A stretch of DNA of 41,239 nt from Sulfurospirillum sp. (GTDB taxonomy: Bacteria > Campylobacterota > Campylobacteria > Campylobacterales > QNZT01). The stretch lies in assembly GCA_024762235.1 (NCBI GenBank), contig JANTHT010000004.1:1-41239 (forward strand), given 5' to 3'. Shown one piece after another: positions 36,023 through 41,239 of the stretch (positions are counted from its first letter, which is position 1; every line of letters starts with the position of its first letter). The translations under genes and the position numbers were made by a program. The notes beneath the pieces are model-generated. The model saw only the letters and a list, made by a program, of their open reading frames with translations, was not told where the DNA came from and made no database searches.

Positions 36023-36523
36023 ATGATGAAACGCAAAATTGTGACACTTCTGACAACAGCGCTGCTTGCATCTGCAGCTTTATGGGCGACAGAAGTCCGG
36101 ACATCCCAGAACACAGAAAACCCTTTCACTGAAATCGAAAAGATCCAGAAAGAGATGGATGCGGTTTTCAATCGCCTGCATCAGCATTTTCTGAGTGATA
36201 CAACATTTTCCGGTTTTCAGGGCACCTTCATCAAAACCCCGGCTGCCGATATCGTGGACAAGGGAGATCACTACCTCATCAAAGCCGACATACCGGGTGC
36301 CGATGCAAAAAGTATCAAAGTGACGGAGAAAGAGGGCATGCTCACGATCGAAGCCAAAACCGAAAATGAGAAAAAAGAGAAAGGGGAGAACTACGTGCGA
36401 CAGGAGCGCTTTGTCGGCGCCTTTTCAAAGATGATGACCCTGCCCAAAGATGCGGACGCCTCCAAACTCAAAACCGACTACAAAAACGGCGTTTTGGAAA
36501 TCACTATCCCAAAACGTAAATAA
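36023..36523 (+). CDS. Hsp20/alpha-crystallin small heat-shock protein with N-terminal signal peptide
   Basis: MMKRKIVTLLTTALLASAALWATEVRT leader; ACD PAADIVDKGDHYLIKADIPGADAKSIKVTEKEGMLTIEAKT...GVLEITIPKRK. Confidence 0.87.
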   Translation: MMKRKIVTLLTTALLASAALWATEVRTSQNTENPFTEIEKIQKEMDAVFNRLHQHFLSDTTFSGFQGTFIKTPAADIVDKGDHYLIKADIPGADAKSIKVTEKEGMLTIEAKTENEKKEKGENYVRQERFVGAFSKMMTLPKDADASKLKTDYKNGVLEITIPKRK

Positions 36524-36528
36524 CTTTT

Positions 36529-36548
36529 GATCCGGAGCGATCCGGATC
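36529..36548. terminator. Bidirectional hairpin terminator between Hsp20 and Na/Pi genes
   Basis: GATCCGGA-GCGA-TCCGGATC perfect 8-bp stem, T-rich flanks on both sides, convergent genes. Confidence 0.7.
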
Positions 36549-38224
36549 TACGATTTTTCCCCAATTTCTTTTTTGACTTCCTCCTGTGCAAAGATCAGTG
36601 ACAAAATATTGCGCAGTGATTTGGTGAAACTTTTACTCAAGTGCATGTCATTGACGGCAATGGTCAGCATGTAAGAAGAGATATTGCTGTTTTTTGCCAT
36701 ATCTTCTATCAACATCATACTGTTTTTGTATGATCTGGCGATCTTTTGATAGATTTCATTCATCTTTTCGTACGCATCCTTTTCACCATCCAGTGCCCGC
36801 TCAAAGACTTGCACACTCTGTAGTATCTGATAGCGAAGGTTACGATAAAACTGCTGTTCTTCGGGTGTCTCTGCCTCATAAAGCGATTCCAGATCGGGTA
36901 GCATATCTTTGATGGCTTTGGCTGCAGTGGCCAGATAGGTGATTTTACGTGCCTGTATGTTGAGATAATCCTGAAAGTGAGGATCGTTACTGCTGACGGC
37001 CAGATGTGTGATAAAACGCAGTATCTCTCCCTCCAGCTGACGTGCTCTGGCATAGAGTCTGTCATAGGAGACTGCAAAATTCTCCGTATAGGTATCGAGC
37101 AGTTTTTCCGCACTTTCCCTGTCTTTGAGGGCTTTTGCGGGTGGAATATTGATAGCCAGCAAAGCGAAATTTTCCACTTCATGTGCCAGATGGATAATCT
37201 CTTTGTCCAGTGCCTCTGCGGCTACATCGGGCAGTTTTGCAGAGACATTGTGAATGTACTCTGTGATGTGTTCGGGCTCTTTTTTGAAGACTTTTTGCAA
37301 AGCGCGTGTCAGTGGATCGATAAAGGGATACCAGAGCAGGACACCCAGAAGATTGAAGATGGTATGAAACAGAGCGATCTGAATGACAGGATCCGCATGT
37401 GGAAGGATATACTCCGTAACCAAGACCAGCGGTTTCAGCAGTGCCAGCGCTACGGCACCCGTGGAAACATTGAACAAAAAGTGTGCGAGGGCGGTACGTT
37501 TTTTATCCGGCGTGCCGCCGATGGCACCCAAAAAGGCTGTCACTGTGGTACCGATGTTGGCGCCCACCACGAATGCCGCCGCTGCATCAAAGCCGACAAT
37601 ATGCGCAAACAATGCACTCTGGATAATCGCAATGGAAGCGGAGCTCGACTGAATCACCCCTGTGAGTCCAAATCCTATCAACGCGTACCAGTAGGGATTG
37701 TCGAAACGATAGCGCCCAATATCAAAAGCGGTGCTAAAAGAGGCGAAACTCTCCTTCATTCCCTCCAGACCCAGAAAAATCAATCCAAATCCGACCATCG
37801 CACCAAAGTAACTTTTCCAGCGACTCTCCTCTCCGGCGAGCACACTGCCAAGCCCGCCAATGCCAATAAACAGATATGAGAGCAGTTTGATATCCATCTT
37901 GAACCCCACAAGACCTACAATCCATGCTGTCACAGTCGTACCGATATTGGCACCGAAGATCACGGCGATCCCGCCAGAGAGGGACATCATCTGTGCACCG
38001 ATCAAAGAGAGTGCCATCAGTGTCACGACAGAAGAACTCTGAAACAGGGCAGTCGCCACCAGTCCGGTGAGCAAGCTTTTAAAATGGGTACCGGTCGTAT
38101 AGCGAATAACGCTTTTAAAGGCTCTGCCGGCAGCGGCTTTGATCTGGGACTCGAGATAGAGCATGCCAAAAAGGAAAAGTCCAAGCCCGCTGAAAGCTTC
38201 GATCCACAGTGTAATAGTCTGCAT
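36548..38224 (-). CDS. Na/Pi cotransporter family protein with PhoU-like C-terminal domain
   Basis: FQSSSVVTLMALSLIGAQ and VIQSSSASIAIIQSALF (QSSS repeats), VGANIGTTVTA. Confidence 0.92.
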   Translation of the reverse strand: MQTITLWIEAFSGLGLFLFGMLYLESQIKAAAGRAFKSVIRYTTGTHFKSLLTGLVATALFQSSSVVTLMALSLIGAQMMSLSGGIAVIFGANIGTTVTAWIVGLVGFKMDIKLLSYLFIGIGGLGSVLAGEESRWKSYFGAMVGFGLIFLGLEGMKESFASFSTAFDIGRYRFDNPYWYALIGFGLTGVIQSSSASIAIIQSALFAHIVGFDAAAAFVVGANIGTTVTAFLGAIGGTPDKKRTALAHFLFNVSTGAVALALLKPLVLVTEYILPHADPVIQIALFHTIFNLLGVLLWYPFIDPLTRALQKVFKKEPEHITEYIHNVSAKLPDVAAEALDKEIIHLAHEVENFALLAINIPPAKALKDRESAEKLLDTYTENFAVSYDRLYARARQLEGEILRFITHLAVSSNDPHFQDYLNIQARKITYLATAAKAIKDMLPDLESLYEAETPEEQQFYRNLRYQILQSVQVFERALDGEKDAYEKMNEIYQKIARSYKNSMMLIEDMAKNSNISSYMLTIAVNDMHLSKSFTKSLRNILSLIFAQEEVKKEIGEKS

Positions 38225-40186
38225 CTATTTCCTGACACTCCCCAATTCACACTCCTCTGTAGTACAAAAACGTGAATCGATCCCGTCCGATCCGCCGAAC
38301 CCGGACCAGTCGATCTCGCCCAGCGCCGCAAGCCGCTCTTCATACTCTTCTTTGCTGATTCCCTCATAGGGCATCTGTTCGTAAGCGCCCTCTTCGGTAT
38401 GGGGCAACATGGAGACGCTTTTGATCACCGGTGCGAACTGCGCCAGCATGTGTGCGATCTGATCCCCCTCTTTTTCTTTGTCGAAGTAGACGGTACAGCT
38501 GACCATGTTATCGCTCCATTCGCGCTGCAGCATCGCCAGAAAAGCGAACTGTTCCCAGGCGGAGACTTCCGTAGCCTTGCGTGTCTTGCCCTGATCGATC
38601 GGAAATTCGAATACCAGGGTATGTTCGCTGTAGAGATCCTTTTCATGCGGTATGCCCGCATCGATCAGAACTTTTGTGATCGGTGAGTCTTCTCCGACAC
38701 GGATACGCCGTATCGCGTATTTGAATGTCGGAAAATGCATGCCACTCGAAACGCCCGCCAGCTGACTGATCGTACCGGAAGGCTTGACCGTCGTAACGCG
38801 GATGGAGACGGGAATACCCGCTTCCTGCGCCAGTTTTTCATTCTCTTCGCGTACGATCCTGTAGCCGTTTCTGAGACGTCTGGTCAACTGTGCAGCGCCA
38901 ATCTGCTCCAGGAAGTCGGCCACACCCGAGAGACTGACGCCGATGCGCCGGTTACGTGCGACGATGGCATTGGTCTCCGGCCGATGGCTGGGCAACAGTG
39001 CGACGGTGGAGGCATAAAATGTCGCATACCGCAGAGCCTGGTAGAACTCCTCTTCGCTCTTGCATTTGGTCGGAAAGACTTCGGCGAGGTTACAGAGCTC
39101 GAAACTCTCCAGAGGGATCTCCGAACAGGGATTGCTCAGCCAGGCTCTGTCCGGCATCTCTTTTCCGAAACGGCCATACTTCTGCATGTTGATCAGGTTG
39201 CAGATACCCGGCTCGCCGTTGTGCCTGATATAGCGGGCGATATGGGGAATCTTCTCAAAATCTTCCGCTTTTGAGAGAACGACGGTGTTGTTGCTCATCC
39301 AGCCAATTTCCGCACGTTCGGGATTTTTCCGATAATCCTTGAGCTCGAGAAAAGTACGGTCGTTCGGGTCCCCCAGTGCTATCTCCGCGCTCCGGCGTAC
39401 ATTGCCCGCGACGACGCAGGCTCCGATCGCATTGAATATATCCGCTACGGTTCGCGTGGTATCGTACGCGCCGTCACAGTAGTCGTCCAGGTACTTTTCA
39501 AGTCGACTGTGCAACAGTTTCAGAGGCTCCGGACCGCTGGCCTTGCCGCCGAACCCTTTGATGGGCGCTCCGTAGGGCCGGATCTGACTGTAGTCGAAAC
39601 GGTACCAGTCGCCACCCTTCGTGTACGCTTCAATCACTTTTTTGACACTCTCAACCCACCCCTCCCGTGAATCGGGGATGACAAAGGTCTGCGGTGCCGA
39701 TTTGTCCGGTTTGACGGCATCCCCCCGCCATGCGGTGTTAAATCCGACACCCACCCCGCACATGAGGGCATCCATCGTCCACTCCGCAGCATGTGAGAGA
39801 TCGGTCGTATCGACCGCACCGCAGTTGTTCAGGGCCATCGAACCTCTCTGATAGACATATTCGGTACCCATCGCCCACAGTCCCCGTCCCGGGGGCAGAA
39901 ACGCCATACGAAACATCGCATGCGCAAAATCGAGTGCATATTCCTGCCATGCCTCGTCATCAAACGCCAGACCGTTTTGTACGTAGTGGTTTTTGCGGAT
40001 ACTGAATACCCCCTCCACCACGCGTATGATCGTATCGGCCCACTCCTCCTGCGAACCGTCCGGTTTGAGTCGGCTGTAGGTGCGGTAGTAGGTCACTTCT
40101 CCAAAACCGTTGAAGCCAAATTCAGGCTTGAGGGATTTGAGAAAACTCTTCACTTCCTCTGAAAGGGTAAAACGTTCCGTTACCAT
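38225..40186 (-). CDS. Class II (adenosylcobalamin-dependent) monomeric ribonucleotide reductase
   Basis: MFRMAFLPPGRGLWAMGTEY, NPCSEIPLESFELCNLAEV, VKPSGTISQLAGVSSGMHF, C-terminal CTTEEC cysteine pair. Confidence 0.85.
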   Translation of the reverse strand: MVTERFTLSEEVKSFLKSLKPEFGFNGFGEVTYYRTYSRLKPDGSQEEWADTIIRVVEGVFSIRKNHYVQNGLAFDDEAWQEYALDFAHAMFRMAFLPPGRGLWAMGTEYVYQRGSMALNNCGAVDTTDLSHAAEWTMDALMCGVGVGFNTAWRGDAVKPDKSAPQTFVIPDSREGWVESVKKVIEAYTKGGDWYRFDYSQIRPYGAPIKGFGGKASGPEPLKLLHSRLEKYLDDYCDGAYDTTRTVADIFNAIGACVVAGNVRRSAEIALGDPNDRTFLELKDYRKNPERAEIGWMSNNTVVLSKAEDFEKIPHIARYIRHNGEPGICNLINMQKYGRFGKEMPDRAWLSNPCSEIPLESFELCNLAEVFPTKCKSEEEFYQALRYATFYASTVALLPSHRPETNAIVARNRRIGVSLSGVADFLEQIGAAQLTRRLRNGYRIVREENEKLAQEAGIPVSIRVTTVKPSGTISQLAGVSSGMHFPTFKYAIRRIRVGEDSPITKVLIDAGIPHEKDLYSEHTLVFEFPIDQGKTRKATEVSAWEQFAFLAMLQREWSDNMVSCTVYFDKEKEGDQIAHMLAQFAPVIKSVSMLPHTEEGAYEQMPYEGISKEEYEERLAALGEIDWSGFGGSDGIDSRFCTTEECELGSVRK

Positions 40187-40281
40187 CTCTTTTCCTTCTA
40201 TAGAGCTCCCCTATTTTACCACACGCCCCATCATCTCCCCGACTTTTTTATAGTATAATAGTCAAATCAAAGGATCTTCTC

Positions 40282-40806
40282 ATGAAATATCTGATCACGC
40301 TTATGCTGCTCTGCGTCACACTTCCGGCGACAGAGGTCCCCCTCACCCTGCAAAATACAGAGGTCACTTTCAAAGTCAGGCATCTCTTTATCAGCACCGT
40401 CAAAGGCCGCTTTACCAGGCTGCACGGCCGATGTGACATCGAAAAGGAGCGGCTCAAAATGCTCTTTGGAAGTGTCGAAGTCGCGTCGATCACGACCGGC
40501 AGCGAAAAACGCGATACCCATCTCGTTTCGGAAGCCTTTTTCGACGCAGCAAGATACCCACGCATGAGCCTGCAGCTGAAAAGTGTCGATGGTGACAGAG
40601 CCGTCGCGGCACTCACCATCCGCCAGACCACACATGATCTGCCTCTGAAGATAGACAAACAAGCAGGCACCATCCTTCTGACCGGTAAGATCAGTAGAAA
40701 AGCGTACGGTCTGGTATGGGGTAAAGCGGTAGAGGCGACAGGTGCTGTCGTGGGAGATACGGTCAGGATAGCAATATCAATAACGCCGGGAGTCGGCGGT
40801 GATTAA
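40282..40806 (+). CDS. YceI-like periplasmic lipid-binding protein
   Basis: Signal peptide MKYLITLMLLCVTLPATE; TEVTFKVRHLFISTVKGRFTRLHG and HLVSEAFFDAARYPRMSLQL. Confidence 0.75.
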   Translation: MKYLITLMLLCVTLPATEVPLTLQNTEVTFKVRHLFISTVKGRFTRLHGRCDIEKERLKMLFGSVEVASITTGSEKRDTHLVSEAFFDAARYPRMSLQLKSVDGDRAVAALTIRQTTHDLPLKIDKQAGTILLTGKISRKAYGLVWGKAVEATGAVVGDTVRIAISITPGVGGD

Positions 40807-41042
40807 GCGCGCTTCGCTCCCGAAAAGAGTCGTCTGAAAAATCGTACCAGCAGACGCACGACACCCAGCAGCAGGTAGACCGCCAGTGTCAGATAGAGCG
40901 GATGCCACAGGCCCAGAGGGCTCGATGGCAACGCTTCGAGGTGGTGGATCGGGTGATCGATCCATGCACTGAAGTGCATGGCGAGCGAGAGTACGACAAA
41001 CAACACCCCAAAGAGTATGAGTTCACGTACTACTGCGCGCAT
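40803..41042 (-). CDS. Small membrane protein of unknown function
   Basis: VRELILFGVLFVVLSLAMHFSAW ... LGLWHPLYLTLAVYLLLGVVRLLVRFFRRLF; stop overlaps YceI stop at TTAA. Confidence 0.55.
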   Translation of the reverse strand: MRAVVRELILFGVLFVVLSLAMHFSAWIDHPIHHLEALPSSPLGLWHPLYLTLAVYLLLGVVRLLVRFFRRLFSGAKRA

Positions 41043-41045
41043 TGA

Positions 41046-41239
41046 CTACATCAGTCCCTTCATCATGAGGTGCCAGTACATCGGCTTGAGCATGTAGAGG
41101 TCAAACGCCCACCAGATCCATCTGGGCTCTGCAGGATCGAGGAAAGGAAACGAAGGTGCCGGTCCGTCGTAGTTGAACTCGGCCAGCATGATCTTGCCAT
41201 ACTCTGTCTTGAGAGGACATACAGTATAACCGTCGAACT
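41046..41239 (-). CDS. Sulfide:quinone oxidoreductase-like protein, C-terminal fragment (partial at window edge)
   Basis: Minus strand ends FDGYTVCPLKTEYGKIMLAEFNYDGPAPSFPFLDPAEPRWIWWAFDLYMLKPMYWHLMMKGLM*. Confidence 0.8.
   Translation of the reverse strand, partial: FDGYTVCPLKTEYGKIMLAEFNYDGPAPSFPFLDPAEPRWIWWAFDLYMLKPMYWHLMMKGLM

Noticed and set aside
1-41239. CRISPR array, tRNA/rRNA genes, transposase or phage genes
   Set aside because: None recognised by eye; no regularly spaced repeats and no integrase/transposase-like ORF

Overview
About 41 kb of bacterial chromosome. Gene content suggests a Campylobacterota-like (sulfur-oxidising Sulfurovum/Sulfurimonas type) relative, but this is inference from protein flavour only. 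The window is densely coding and mostly minus strand. Main blocks: (1) TSUP permease (partial), radical SAM protein, thioredoxin-fold protein, ferritin-like desaturase and a Phd/VapC-type toxin-antitoxin pair with a well-defined promoter. (2) A tightly coupled gluconeogenic/glycogen operon ppsA-fba(archaeal-type class I)-glgP-gap-gpmA-DUF389. (3) An AAA ATPase, then a DUF4010/small-membrane/STAS-like cluster. (4) A large imperfect palindrome in the intergenic gap at about 15.5 kb. (5) A Tat-signal SQR-like flavoprotein, P3A H+-ATPase, LOG protein, a GMPP-PMM fusion whose PMM half looks catalytically dead, and a stand-alone CBM48 protein. (6) An Entner-Doudoroff operon zwf-pgl-edd-eda. (7) Beta-CASP MBL nuclease, EI24-like membrane protein, helical protein, Crp/Fnr regulator, APC permease, ClC, HdeD, a signal-peptide-bearing Hsp20, Na/Pi cotransporter, class II ribonucleotide reductase, YceI and a partial SQR. 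Most notable observations: the degenerate PMM domain, a shared 24-nt dyad plus CCGGTTTTT promoter element upstream of two distant genes, the SQR-like protein lacking hallmark cysteines, the secreted Hsp20, the ClC lacking the internal proton glutamate, the GAPDH with a very basic S-loop, and the 96-nt imperfect palindrome. No tRNA, rRNA, CRISPR or transposase was recognised. All family calls are by reading protein sequence and motifs, with no database search.
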